From: Acanthococcus lagerstroemiae
Taxonomy: Eukaryota; Arthropoda; Insecta; Hemiptera; Eriococcidae
Assembly (NCBI GenBank): GCA_031841125.1
Contig: CM063114.1
Span: 4,774,001-4,838,000 of the forward strand
Direction: 5' to 3'
Length of the DNA stretch: 64,000 nt
Position numbers and translations under genes: made by a program
Notes under the pieces: generated by a model
What the model saw: the letters and a program-made list of their open reading frames with translations, nothing else
Databases searched by the model: none
What the model was told of the DNA's origin: nothing
Shown: in pieces, positions 24,501 through 34,359 of the stretch
Layout: each line of letters begins with the position of its first letter
Position numbering within the stretch: the stretch's first letter is position 1

Positions 24501-24690
24501 CACGGCCCAAAATAGGAAAAAATGGGGTGAGCTGGTTAGGGCTATGCCCAAAAGGGTTGACAGTGCTGAGTGGTTGGCGGGGCCAGTACCCGTCCACCCC
24601 TACTAACACTGCATGTGTATGTATATATATAAGTTCCAAACATTATGCACTGTGTCAAAGCCATAAATAAATAAAAAATAAATAATAAAT
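21545..24690 (+). mobile_element. RTE-like non-LTR retrotransposon, near full length but broken
   Basis: The order fits a single-ORF LINE: apurinic endonuclease, reverse transcriptase, short C-terminal region, then an A-rich tail at about 24660-24690. The endonuclease part (21830-22600) shows DVLHFNCQGL, GLSEVKRSG, QVYAPNLS, LIIGDFNAKIG and SSDHQPV. Two in-frame stop codons (about 21956 and 22127) interrupt it. A frameshift near 22615 is followed by the RT (22700-24030), with APGPDGI, FVDFNKAFDS, RGVKQGDPLSPNLFN and LRFADDIVII. A C13 tract at 24008-24020 breaks the frame again. The tail shows LTYGAQSWACTKKQI and RRRGRPATRWVDEI, both typical of RTE-like elements. It is inactive in this copy, but most catalytic motifs survive, so insertion was fairly recent. 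Confidence 0.9.
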
Positions 24691-24920
24691 ATGAGGTTAC
24701 ATATCGATCGCGACCAAATGCATCTAGAAGAAGGCAAACTCCGACAGATAAACCCTGTTGAAAGCAATGAAAAACTGCAACAGTATCTTATTCCAGGAAA
24801 TCTTTTCCAAATATTCATTACTAATGATGGCGTTCTAACAGGTAAATAATTTTTCCGGAGATAAAAAGCTCTCTATTCGGATGTCCGGGAAGGAGCATCA
24901 TCATCGAAAAGTTTTAGAAA
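24690..24920 (+). repeat. LINE 5'-end repeat, copy 1 (partner 48042-48283)
   Basis: GAGGTTACATATCGATCG, CTCCGACAG, GAAAGCAATGAAAA, TTCCAAATATT, TGATGGCGTT and AAAGCTCTCTATTCGGA recur in the same order at 48042-48283. There they run directly into a LINE endonuclease start. This copy is cut off before the endonuclease. Confidence 0.8.
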
Positions 24921-24934
24921 ATAGTAAGGCACGT

Positions 24935-25700
24935 ATCCGTAAATTTCTCCAGGGAAAGCACACACACAATATTTTGAGTACTAAAACCCCGATCACGAGC
25001 AGAACCAGGGAAAATTTTCCGAACATTCAACAAATTCAAGTGTCCACTGTATACTCGTCGGGCATACATGTAGATTCAGATAGTTCAGAATTTCCTTTCC
25101 GAGACGATTCAGAAAGTGTATAAAACACATGACGAGTACAGAAAATTGTACTGTCAGTGGTTCAAAAGTTCGATTTTGGCATGTTCGATTTACGTGTTCG
25201 GATCCTGCATTAATTACAAATATGAAAGTTCATTTTCGCGGTTTATCCCCAGCACTGATATCGCCGCGATCAACATTCCAGCGACATGCATGCTTTTGCG
25301 TTCTTATAGTTCGTACATATTCAGAAGAGTATACTTACAGGCAGCCGAAACTATGTAAACGCATTCGACTTAGTGACCAACCGGATAACAATAAACGACA
25401 GACAATTCGAACTGAAATCGGAGAAGGTTCAAAAGTTTAATAGTACAAGTTCGAGACACAAACAAAGTAAGAAATTAGACGGGTTCGCAAATAAAACTTC
25501 CGCGATGCACGAAACATGAATTTGCATGAACGAATTATAAAGCGAACACAAACAACACCGCGGCTACAATGGCGACAATCGCAACGGATTGTTCACATTT
25601 TTGCAGGTTACAAAGGTGTACGATTCTAGGCAGGGATGCGCAGCGCAGGATTCCGGAATGAACTAGTTTTGTCTATTTTACTGCAGAACGTGCAGAACGC
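24935..25700. other. no gene recognised
   Basis: Short open frames on the plus strand up to 103 codons (25129-25440) show no recognisable domain. I treat them as chance. Confidence 0.45.
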
Positions 25701-25706
25701 AGAATA

Positions 25707-25789
25707 TTTGAGGAGTTATCTATTAAAAGGGCCACTGACAAATGGGATTATCATTTGTCAGGGGCCCTTTTGACAGATAATTCCTCATT
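25707..25789. repeat. 83-nt hairpin, pre-miRNA-sized
   Basis: Arms of 38 bases (25707-25744, 25752-25789) pair with about four mismatches around a 7-base loop GGATTAT. The core is AAAAGGGCCACTGACAAATG against CATTTGTCAGGGGCCCTTTT. Size and shape fit either a microRNA precursor or a tiny foldback MITE. No second copy was seen in the window. Confidence 0.8.
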
Positions 25790-25799
25790 TTTCGATTCT

Positions 25800-28290
25800 C
25801 AAGCGCGATATCACTGATATTTAGGTTGCGTAATCGGATGTTTTCGTAATTATAATGATCTTAATCTCGTACCTCGCTGCAAGGATTAGGGTACATTTTT
25901 ATCATCCATTTAATTTTTGTGAGTTGACACGATCATAACGATCGCAAATTATACGCTGTGCGTAGGGTTAAATTTTGGGTTCCAAACAGAGGTGGGTAAA
26001 TTCACGAACTTTGCTGTTTGTGAACGGAGTGAACGGCGTTCACATCCTTTCTAATTTTCGTGGTATTCTTTATTTTAGTCTTAATTTCACAACACGCCCA
26101 TTCCTGCTAATACGAAAAGTTATTCCTAGATCCAAGTTCCAGCCAGCTGTAAGAAGCTAGTCTATTTTACAGTTATAAAGACAAGAGTTATCAGGAGATA
26201 GCATTTCTAATGTCTTATGTTATGCTCTTGCCTCAGTTAATCTAAAATATTGAAATTTTTGTAATTCTTTTTTGTTCAGTCACTTCAATATTTTGAGGTG
26301 AATCACATACACGGAACTAGATAATTATTTCTGGAGGGGAGGGAGGACTAATTTTTCATGTAGGGGCTCAGCCCCCGAATCCTTCTTCTCTAGTTCCATC
26401 GAGAGAGAATCATCATTTTTTGGCTTTTATTCATATTCGCCCATAATATTTACCTTACATGTTCACATGTCGCCGATCTGCCGATTGCCTGTGTCTGACC
26501 TTGACGTTTACTGGTTCTACACACAACCAGTAAAGAGTAAACGTCAACGTCAGTCAGAGGCAGAACTTGACTCTCAGTTTGGGGGGGGGGGAGAAGGAAA
26601 ATTTGCCGACAAATATTTTTTGAAAACTAAAAATTCGCCGACAAAACATTTTAAAGATTTGAAAATTTGCCGATTTTTCAAGCAAAGTATTTCTTAATTG
26701 AAAAAAATAAATAAATAAAACAGAAGCAAAATGTGGGCCCGGGGACTAATTTTTGAGAACACCCTTGTACCCTCAAAAAAAGTCTGCCTTTTTTCTACTA
26801 TTTATTTTTCTTCCTTCCTTCGTTCCTCTTTTTGCCTTATTTTTGAAGCGTCTTTTTTATAGTGAGCCGCTTGAGACATTCTTTTTCCTCGGCTCTTGTG
26901 CAAACATACACCATCCGAGAGGTTCCTTAGATTCATTTAATACTATGATAATAAGACTTTTGACTTATCAAGACCTCCTCTTCCAACTTATGTAGAACTT
27001 TTAGGACTTTTTTAGACTCTTCTGAGACTTCAAGGATCTTCCGAATTTGTTTAAGACTTTTTCAGGCTTCCTTAAAACATTATACCTTAGAAAATGAAAA
27101 ATTCAAATGAAGAGTTTCAAAATTGGCCGACTGTCAAATTATTGGGTCTTTTTCATCCTCCCCCCATAGTTTCGTCCCTGCAAATGCAGATTGGAACCAT
27201 ATCCCCCAAGCACTCACATTTGCGCGCATGAGCATAATCTAGTCTGGGAGGGTAAGCTGGAAGGATATTAGGAATACTTGAGACGAACACACAACTTCCT
27301 GTACACATTAAAATGGTTGTTATTTACTCTTGGTGATCTTTTTTTTTTCTGAATTTTCTCTGATTCGTCTCCTAAATTGGTTCCAATAAAAAATAAAAAA
27401 ACCTACAAAGTTTTAGGTCGATCGGATTTAGGGGAATTCGTGCCACGAGCTCCCTTTCGTTCTTATGGGTAAGACACATGGCGTTTTGACTTTTGTTCCA
27501 GACTAAATTTCCCTCCTATATCCACCAGGATCAAAGCACGTAAATTAAATAATAGAACATTTGCTGTCGGATTCAGCTTGTGACATTGGAAAATAAGTCT
27601 TTTGCTTTCAACTTTTAGACAGCCCTGTAGCCATGGAGGGACAAGCTGGGGCTGAGCCCCCTCTAAAGGTATCTTGAGCCCCCCACCCCAAGCAGAGATA
27701 CCACCATTTAAAAAATCATCATCACGCCAGGCTCCTAGCCAGAGTGATGCTGGCGGATACTGAGCACCCCCTAACGCTTGCCGGGGCCTCCCCTGGCAAA
27801 ATTTCGTGAATAAAAATAACGAATTCCTTTCACTTTTCTCGCTAGTTCTGTTCAAAACTTTTCGTTCCATAACATTTTAATATTTATAAACTTGTCAACA
27901 CTGATTTTGCTTTGAAAGATAGAAGAATCGTATGTTTATCATTCTTTATATGTGACGTGTCACAAGAAAAGGACCCGAGTCCCGAGTGTCCATCCAGTAG
28001 TTTCAGACACACAGGCCTTCTTTTTCTTGTGTTACATTACAATATTCACAAACCCAGTGGTAGGCTCGCGATCCAGTTTACATTGAATATCGATGGCTAA
28101 ATGCCTGAATGCGCTGTTTGAGAACTGATAATTTGATAAGTCCACAGAAACAGAGTTTTTTTACTTCCACAAGTTCGAAAATTTGATCGACTTAAGTGTT
28201 AATTTCTTTTCACGCGATCTATTCAATTTTTTTTCAATGGGTTGTCGGTAAGTTAAATCACCAGTTTTGATTATGAATTTTGAGACCAAA
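25800..28290. other. no gene; hairpin and G-rich repeat debris
   Basis: At 26491-26557 an imperfect hairpin pairs TGACCTTGACGTTTACTGGTT with AACCAGTAAAGAGTAAACGTCAACG. A G11 tract lies at 26581-26591, followed by repeated TTTGCCGACAAA words. The 27000-27090 stretch has AGACTTTTTNAG repeats like those at 290-560. Text at 27640-27800 (GGGCTGAGCCCCC and its complement-like partners) looks like repeat debris. No gene is seen. Confidence 0.5.
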
Positions 28291-28296
28291 TTCAAT

Positions 28297-28542
28297 CAGT
28301 GGCGTAGTCAAAATTTTTAGGGGGGGAAGTAAGATTTTCAAGGGAGACAAAGTCAAAAACTGAAGTATTTTTTCTTAAATCGCCGATATCAGAGGACTAT
28401 TGTATGCAAATGAAGGTAAAATTACTACTCGAGCAAAAAAATTTTCAAAAAAACGTGTTTTAAGGCGAAAAATTGCTTATTTCTGCATATTTTACATTTA
28501 ATTTTAGGTACCTTGGGGGCATTCGCCCTGGCTATACCACTG
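28297..28542. mobile_element. possible hAT-type MITE (CAGTGGCGTAG ends)
   Basis: The left end CAGTGGCGTAGTCA followed by a G tract faces the right end GGCTATACCACTG. This is the CAGTGGCGTAGCCAGGG type of terminus common on hAT MITEs. I could not find matching flanks, so the target duplication is lost or the boundary is off. Confidence 0.45.
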
Positions 28543-28904
28543 CCTCGTACAACTTTTCACATTATATACTATGTGTATCGTCAAGCCTCAGTCAACACCA
28601 CCTACCGCAGATGGCTCGCTACGGGTCTGCTTTTAGATTTTAATAAAATGTTCAACTTTGGTAAGATTTTAGGCTCTGGGTCAAATAGAGAATGTAGTAA
28701 GAACAGAATAGTCATTGAAATTCGAAATTCAACGTTTGCTACCGACTTTCAGATTTTTGAAATGTCTTCCACATCTCAGCTTTGTTTCAAACTTTCAGAT
28801 AACGTTCGATACTCAGCTTGAAACCTTCGGCTTTTGACTGACTAGTTTCTGACAGGAGTCCCCGACACTTCATTTTCAGCGAGACAAAATTGCTGTTTGT
28901 TACC

Positions 28905-29930
28905 AGTACTGCTTAACCTATTGACAGAAAAAATTATTGAAGAAATGAATGAAAGGTAATCAGGTGTGATGATATAAGGGAAGACGATTAAAATGATAAG
29001 GTTTGCAGATGGCATTGCTATAGTGGAGAGAACTAAAGAAGAAGTAAAAGAAAACATTGAACAAGTTGGATGAAAAATTGAAAATAAAATATGAAATGCA
29101 GATGAATAGAAATAAAACAAAACTGATATGGTATTAGTCAGTAGATGGAAACAAAATCCAACAACTATAACTATGGAAATAGAAGCTGAAAAATAAAGGA
29201 AATAAGGGAATTTAAATACATTTAGGTAGTCTGATAACATAAGATGGTGTGGTGGGACGTATAGCGATGCACGCATGCCAAAGTGGCCCCTATGACACCG
29301 CACCCCCGGCCACGGGAACAACCTTTTCGAGTATCGCGTCAGTGACCGGAAGATGGAAGAATTAAAACAGAAATACAGAGCAGAATGGAACAAGCTAACA
29401 AAGCTTTAAAAAAAAGATATAATATGCAGGGCTAATACAGATTTAAAATAAAACTGAGATATCTTCAAACGTATATCTCGAGTATAGCAATGTATGGATG
29501 TGAGACCTGGACAATAGAAACACAAGAATGAAAAAAGATAGAAACTTTTGAAATGTGGTGTTATCGGAGAATGTTGAAAATCACATGGACATAAGAGATC
29601 AAGAATGAAGTATTGAGGCAAATAGGAAAGAAAAGTGAAATTTGGAATATGATGGTAAGGAGAAGAGTAAAAATGATAGGTCATTATATAAGACATCCAG
29701 CAATATTGTTATTACTGCTAGAGGAAATGGTTGAGGGAAAGAACTGGACAGGAAGGCAAAAAATGAGCATATAAAAAGCAGATAATGAAAAGGATACAAA
29801 GTGTAAATCCTTCTCAGAAATGAATAGATTAGCATAGGAGAGAAAAAAGTGGAGATACGCAACCTACTAGCCAAGAGACTAGAGAAAACAATAATGGTAA
29901 CCAAAGGATACGTAATTTATAGTTCATCAA
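28905..29930 (+). pseudogene. decayed LINE (RT C-terminal half)
   Basis: The plus strand gives a heavily stopped reading that still shows IRFADGIAIVERTKEEVKEN (the FADD block, with D to G), then REFKYI, then AMYGCETWTIETQE, FEMWCYRRMLKITWT, NEVLRQIGKKSEIW, GHYIRHP and EGKNWTGRQKM. These are the C-terminal landmarks of RTE/BovB-like reverse transcriptases. A ~100 bp foreign element sits inside at 29248-29349. It cannot code for protein. Confidence 0.85.
29248..29349 (+). mobile_element. short ~102 bp retroposed element, copy A
   Basis: A GC-rich block beginning TGTGGTGGGACGTATAGCG interrupts the LINE, with AAGATGG duplicated on both sides (29241-29247, 29350-29356). The same block lies at 34133-34242 with its own, different flanking duplication. 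The start resembles a pol III A box. No tRNA fold is evident. Confidence 0.7.
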
Positions 29931-31560
29931 TCTCAGGTTGAAGCTCGAATTCGGAAGATTATTAAAAATCAGAAGATATTTTAATTTTAGCGATACTGAT
30001 TTTTAATATACATAATTTCAAAATGCATTCAGGGCAAATTTGAGTCAGCCAAAATTAAAACAGAAGGAAGATATTGAGTATATTTTAAGTATGCAAGTCG
30101 ACTTTTTAGTATCGATCGACCTTATTCTGACGTCTATTTTAGGTCAAATCTTGAGTCGAAATTCATTGAATTAGTCTGATTATTTATGTACCAGTCCATT
30201 TTTAGTTTAATTTGTTTCCGATTTCCCCAGATGACGTTGAATTTTATCGGCCTTTTTTCGACGTTTATTTTCGGTCGACTAAGTATGAATCAGCAATTTC
30301 GCCTTCAATGACTTTTTGACAAACGCAGAATAAAGCCAGTCGCAATCTTTTTCCACTCGGAAAATACTTGACAGTCGTGCCACATTCTTATACCCCAGCT
30401 CTTAGTTGAAAGGTTTCACGAGTTTTTCAAAATTTCAGGAATATAAATTAAAACGTAAATACGGCATCGCGACAAAGAAAATTTGAGAAAGGAAAAAGAA
30501 AGGCTTAGTGAAGTGTAAAGCGAGCGCGAGGGAGGTGTAAAGGAAATAGCAAATAAATGTAAGAATGTGAAAAAAAGGCGGGAAAATGGTTCATGTACAT
30601 AGTAGAGCCAAACCATTTCGAACTTTATGTATTCTGCGGCAAACATTCGCGATAGCAAATATAGCAACAACGAACAACTTCAATAGAAAGTGCAATTCAA
30701 TTCCACCCATTCAGTTGATAAAAGAGTCTTTTGTCCAGATTTAAAAAGACACGAAGGAACAGAATGAATTTTTATTATAGAGGCGATGTTGAAAATAGAC
30801 AAGTGTTTGAGGACCATTGTCCGCTTTGATCTGCTTTCAAAATATGATTTCTTTCCACTGCTGCGTTACTATTGATGTATCCTGACAGCGATACGAACTT
30901 TCAACTTTCAAATGCCCCGGCTGATAATACAAAAATGGAAACCAAAATTTTCTCTACGAGTGACGGTAAACGAATATCACGCGATTTATATTCTTTAGAA
31001 AAAGTAACTCGAAAATCCAAACAATAATTTCATGCACGAGAGACCGAAATAACGCCACAGACGTTCTAAGTAGCTTCATCCATATCACTAGGTTCGTATC
31101 GACATCGACTCAAACTTTAAAATGGGCACATTTGACTCGCAGACTCCTAGACCAGTATTAAAATTCTTTTTCTATTTTCAAATTTTCACAACTTTTTCCC
31201 CATTTTGATAGATTTCAAGTATGTTTCGTTTATATGTAAAAAGAGTATCGCAAAAACCAGCAAACTCATTCTGATACATACGAAGTTTTTTTGCATACTT
31301 GAAACTTAAGATACCAGAATTATCAGGTGATAATCAGGGCTGTGATCAGAAGGAGCTGACAAAATGTTTAAGAGTAAATTGGAATTTTGAAGGATAAATG
31401 AGGTGGGGCAAGCCAAATCATCAAAGAACGAGGGGATTCTCTAAAGGCCCTACTCACAGTAAAGACAATGAAGCTGAATCAACTTCGCCTTCTGACCGAG
31501 TTCTTAAAACTTAGTCGAATAGTCGACCAGACTGAGCTGCTGCTACCCATCTAATACGTA
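29930..31560. other. no gene recognised
   Basis: AT-rich intergenic sequence. Several related TTTTAGGTCGA words at 30000-30300 suggest loose repeats. Nothing else is seen. Confidence 0.45.
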
Positions 31561-31680
31561 CACCGGCAAGCAGATGACAACACAGGCAGGCAGGCAGAAG
31601 ACAGGTTGGCAAGTAGATAGACAGCTAACCAGACAACCAGGTAGACAGACATGCCAACCGATGGATGGAGAGACAGTATG
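31560..31680. repeat. degenerate CAGGCAGACAG simple repeat
   Basis: Runs of GGCAGGCAGGCAGAAGACAG, GTAGATAGACAG and similar. It is the complement-type partner of the CTGTCTGCC stretches at 1428-1575 and 55690-55760. Confidence 0.7.
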
Positions 31681-31959
31681 AGAACAACAAATGCTTTGCT
31701 TGCAGAGTGTACAGAGGGAGATATGCCCAGGTCAATATTCAGTCGGCTGGTGATGGGGGAGGGGGGTTTGAGGACAGATTGAAGGACGAATATTTCGTTT
31801 ATCTTCTCTGTACAATATTAAAAACCAAAACTCCTCATCGCCTCCCCCTCCACTCCTCCTGAAAAACCGCACTGCGGGTTACCTACCTAAAAATTAGAAA
31901 AATTGCAGGGAGCAGATCAGCTACTTTCAAGGACATAATCTGTTCTAACATAAAAGATC

Positions 31960-32030
31960 TCCATGTTTTAAGACATAACCGACATAATAAGACATAAAAT
32001 GACATAATTACCCATAATCATCAAGATCAC
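31960..32030. repeat. (A)GACATAA short tandem repeat
   Basis: AAGACATAACC, GACATAATAAGACATAA and TGACATAA follow one another, about five units. Confidence 0.7.
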
Positions 32031-32037
32031 AAGTCGC

Positions 32038-33940
32038 TGCAGGTTGCCTACCCTGCCCCTTAATTGTTCAATTTTCCAGGGGTAGCCCACCCTTAGAAGG
32101 AGGTTCATGGTTGAAAAGGGAGCTTCTGAAGGGGGAGGAGGGCCCCTGCGGGGACGGGCTGTGGACGAAGATGAAGGCCCTGGGTGGGGCGGGAGTAAGA
32201 GGACCTGGTGGAGGAGGAAGTCCTTGGTGACAGAGGGGACCAGGGAGAGAAATGGCCATGGTGCGGGAGGGGCTGGTGGCGTGATGGAGGCTTGAGGGGA
32301 CGGGCTCTCAGGGGAGGGGTGGTCATGGTCATGAGAACTCCTGGGTGGATGGCCAGGGATCTTCATGGGGATTGGAGGGCCATAGTGAGGACAGGGTCTC
32401 TGAAGGGAGATAAAGCCCAGAGGGTAGTGGTGGGTGAGAGGTCCTCGTGGCGGAGGAAATCCTTGGTAGGAGAGGGTAGGCATTGAGGAAGGAGGAGGTA
32501 GTGGTGGGTGAGGATCCTAGAGGGGCCGTCAAATTTTGGTAGATAAAGGCCGGGTACTCATGGTGGAGGAGGGAGCTCCTGAAGGGGAGGAAAAGTACGG
32601 TGGTGGCGGGGACTGTAGAGGGAGGTAAGGGCCCCGGGTGGGGTAATAGTGAGGTAGGGGTCCTGGTGGAGGAGGAAGTCCTTGGTGAGAGAGGCGGCCG
32701 GGAAGGCGAATGAAGGCCACGGTGCGGAAGATTCTGGTGGGTCTTGAGGAGAAGGGTTCTTGTGTGGGAGGGGTGGTCATGGTGGTGGAAGTTCCTGGTT
32801 GGAGGTCAAGGGGATCTTCCAGGTGATTGAGCGAGGGAGACCGTAGGGTGATGGAGCCGCGGAAGGGAAGGGACCAAGGCCACCATTGGGAGGGAGTAGA
32901 GACTGCGGATCGCCTACCCTGCTCCACTAATTGCTTTATTCCTCTATGGGTAGCCTACCCCAGGAGGTGGTTCATGTTGGAGGGAGCTCCAGAATGGGAA
33001 GCAGATCCATAGGGGCGTGGCCTCAGTAGAGGGATAAAGGCCTTGGGTGGTGGGGGGAATGGAGAGTAAGAGGTCCTGGTGGAGGAGGAAGTCCTGGTTG
33101 GAAAAGGGACTGGGGATGGAAATGAAAGACATGGTGCTAGAGGGACTGGTGGCGGGGGTCTGAAGGGGAAGGGTGGTTATGGTGGTGGGAGCTCCTGAGT
33201 AGAGGACTAGGGGATCTTCGAGGGAGTTGGGACAAGGAGGTCGTAGAGGAGGAGCAGTGGAAGGGGAAGGCTCTAGCGAAGGATTAAGGCCTTAATTGGG
33301 GAGGGCGTAGAGATGCGTGAAGAGGTCTTGGTGGAGGTGTGGTACGTGAACAGAAATGAAGGCCATAGTGGTGTGGGGGTGGTCGGGGCGTGGTCCTAAT
33401 ATTGGGGGTACTCGAGGTGGACGAGGGTGATTGTGGGGAGACTAGGTGGAGGACTGGGTGATGATTGGAGGTATGAACGGAGGGTGCCACGTGGGGGAGA
33501 AACTGTGGACGGAGAAGGTCATGGAGAGAAGGAGAAGGGTAATGTGAAGAGATTAAGGCCCAGATGGTGGAGCTCTTGGTTGTCGTGATTGATGATTGCA
33601 GAGGTGATGAGGAAGTCCAAGGGAGAGGGCTTACCCGGATGTGCAGAAGGAAAGGGTTCGCAGGGGGGATTCTGCGGAGGTAAAAGACCACGAGGCGGGC
33701 ATTGAAGCCTCTGGTGGGAGATTATGACCGTTGTGGGGGAGGAGTTTGTGGCTGAGGAGGGCTGCGACTGTTGAAGTGTCACCGTGGAGGCAGAGAGCGA
33801 CCGTGGTGAATGAGGGGGTCGTGGTGAAAGAGGAGGCTCGTGATGAAGAAAGTATGGAAGGGGGTTCATGGTGGAAGACTGAGGACCGCTGATAGAGGGG
33901 GAGCAAAAGAAGCGCAAAGCAGACCTCAATTCAGGAACAA
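32038..33940. repeat. GC-rich, purine-skewed complex tandem repeat (~400-455 bp unit)
   Basis: About four diverged units are marked by GTTCATGGT(T/G)GA...GGAGCT at 32102, 32557, 32961 and, weaker, about 33408 and 33860. An inner block GGTCCTGGTGGAGGAGGAAG then TCCTTGGT recurs at 32199, 32440, 32657, 33068 and 33322. The plus strand is nearly all G, A and T with many GGG/GGTGG runs. The minus strand reads as broken proline/serine-rich frames, none longer than 171 codons. There is no intact gene. It differs sharply in base composition from everything around it, and adjoins the Helitron-like end at 33982-34039. Confidence 0.85.
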
Positions 33941-33981
33941 AAGTTTTAGACCAAAAACCAAGGACTGTGATGGTCGGACGA

Positions 33982-34039
33982 GGCGCGAAGCGCCGAGCAA
34001 GGCCGGCACGAGCGAAGCGAGGGGGGCAAAGCCCCCTAG
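33982..34039 (+). mobile_element. Helitron-like 3' terminus with mini-hairpins
   Basis: GGCGC-GAA-GCGCC at 33982-33994 and GGGGGGC-AAA-GCCCCC at 34021-34036 are perfect hairpins with three-base loops. The second runs straight into CTAG (34036-34039) followed by T. A hairpin close to CTRR with a T after it is the signature of a Helitron 3' end, although the usual 10-12 base gap between hairpin and CTRR is missing here. No Rep/helicase gene is seen. Confidence 0.45.
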
Positions 34040-34040
34040 T

Positions 34041-34350
34041 TTTTCTTTAATTTTTTTCTCTTCTTGTTTTCCGTGTTTTTTTTTTTAATGTTGTATTTCT
34101 TTATCTTACAGATTTAAGTAACATGTAAATATGGTGTGGTGGGACGTATGGCGATGGACGCCTGATAAAGTGGCCCCTATGACACCGCACCCCCGGCCCC
34201 GGAAACTACCCTTTCGAGTATAGCATAAGTGGCTGGAGGGACAACATGTAGATATATTGTTCGTTGTAATATTTCAATGGTCCTCTGTGTAATTGGCTAA
34301 CGCTGCTGAGGGAACCTAAATTGATAAATAAGTAAATGTCTTATAATCCT
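34041..34350 (+). repeat. probable LINE 3' UTR/tail
   Basis: The text TTGGCTAACGCTGCTGAGGG, then AACCTAAATTGATAAATAAG, looks like the 3' end and A-rich tail of a non-LTR retrotransposon. A short element (34133-34242) interrupts it. No coding part is attached. Confidence 0.45.
34133..34242 (+). mobile_element. short ~110 bp retroposed element, copy B
   Basis: Roughly 80-85% identical to 29248-29349. It includes the words GGTGTGGTGGGACGTAT, AAGTGGCCCCTATGACACCG, CACCCCCGGCC and TTTCGAGTAT. The flanks AACATGTAAATAT (34120-34132) and AACATGTAGATAT (34243-34255) form a 13 bp duplication with one mismatch. Confidence 0.75.
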
Positions 34351-34359
34351 AAATTTGAT

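Noticed and set aside
27463..27870. 135-codon minus-strand ORF
   Set aside because: Falls in G/C-rich repeat debris with complementary GGGCTGAGCCCCC-like words; no domain.
28842..29904. Long minus-strand ORFs (up to 183 codons)
   Set aside because: They are antisense to a decayed plus-strand LINE whose reverse transcriptase landmarks are clear.
31968..33929. Proline-rich protein gene on the minus strand
   Set aside because: Several frames of 130-170 codons exist, but they are overlapping frames of a C-rich tandem repeat, with no splice context, no domain and stops between units.
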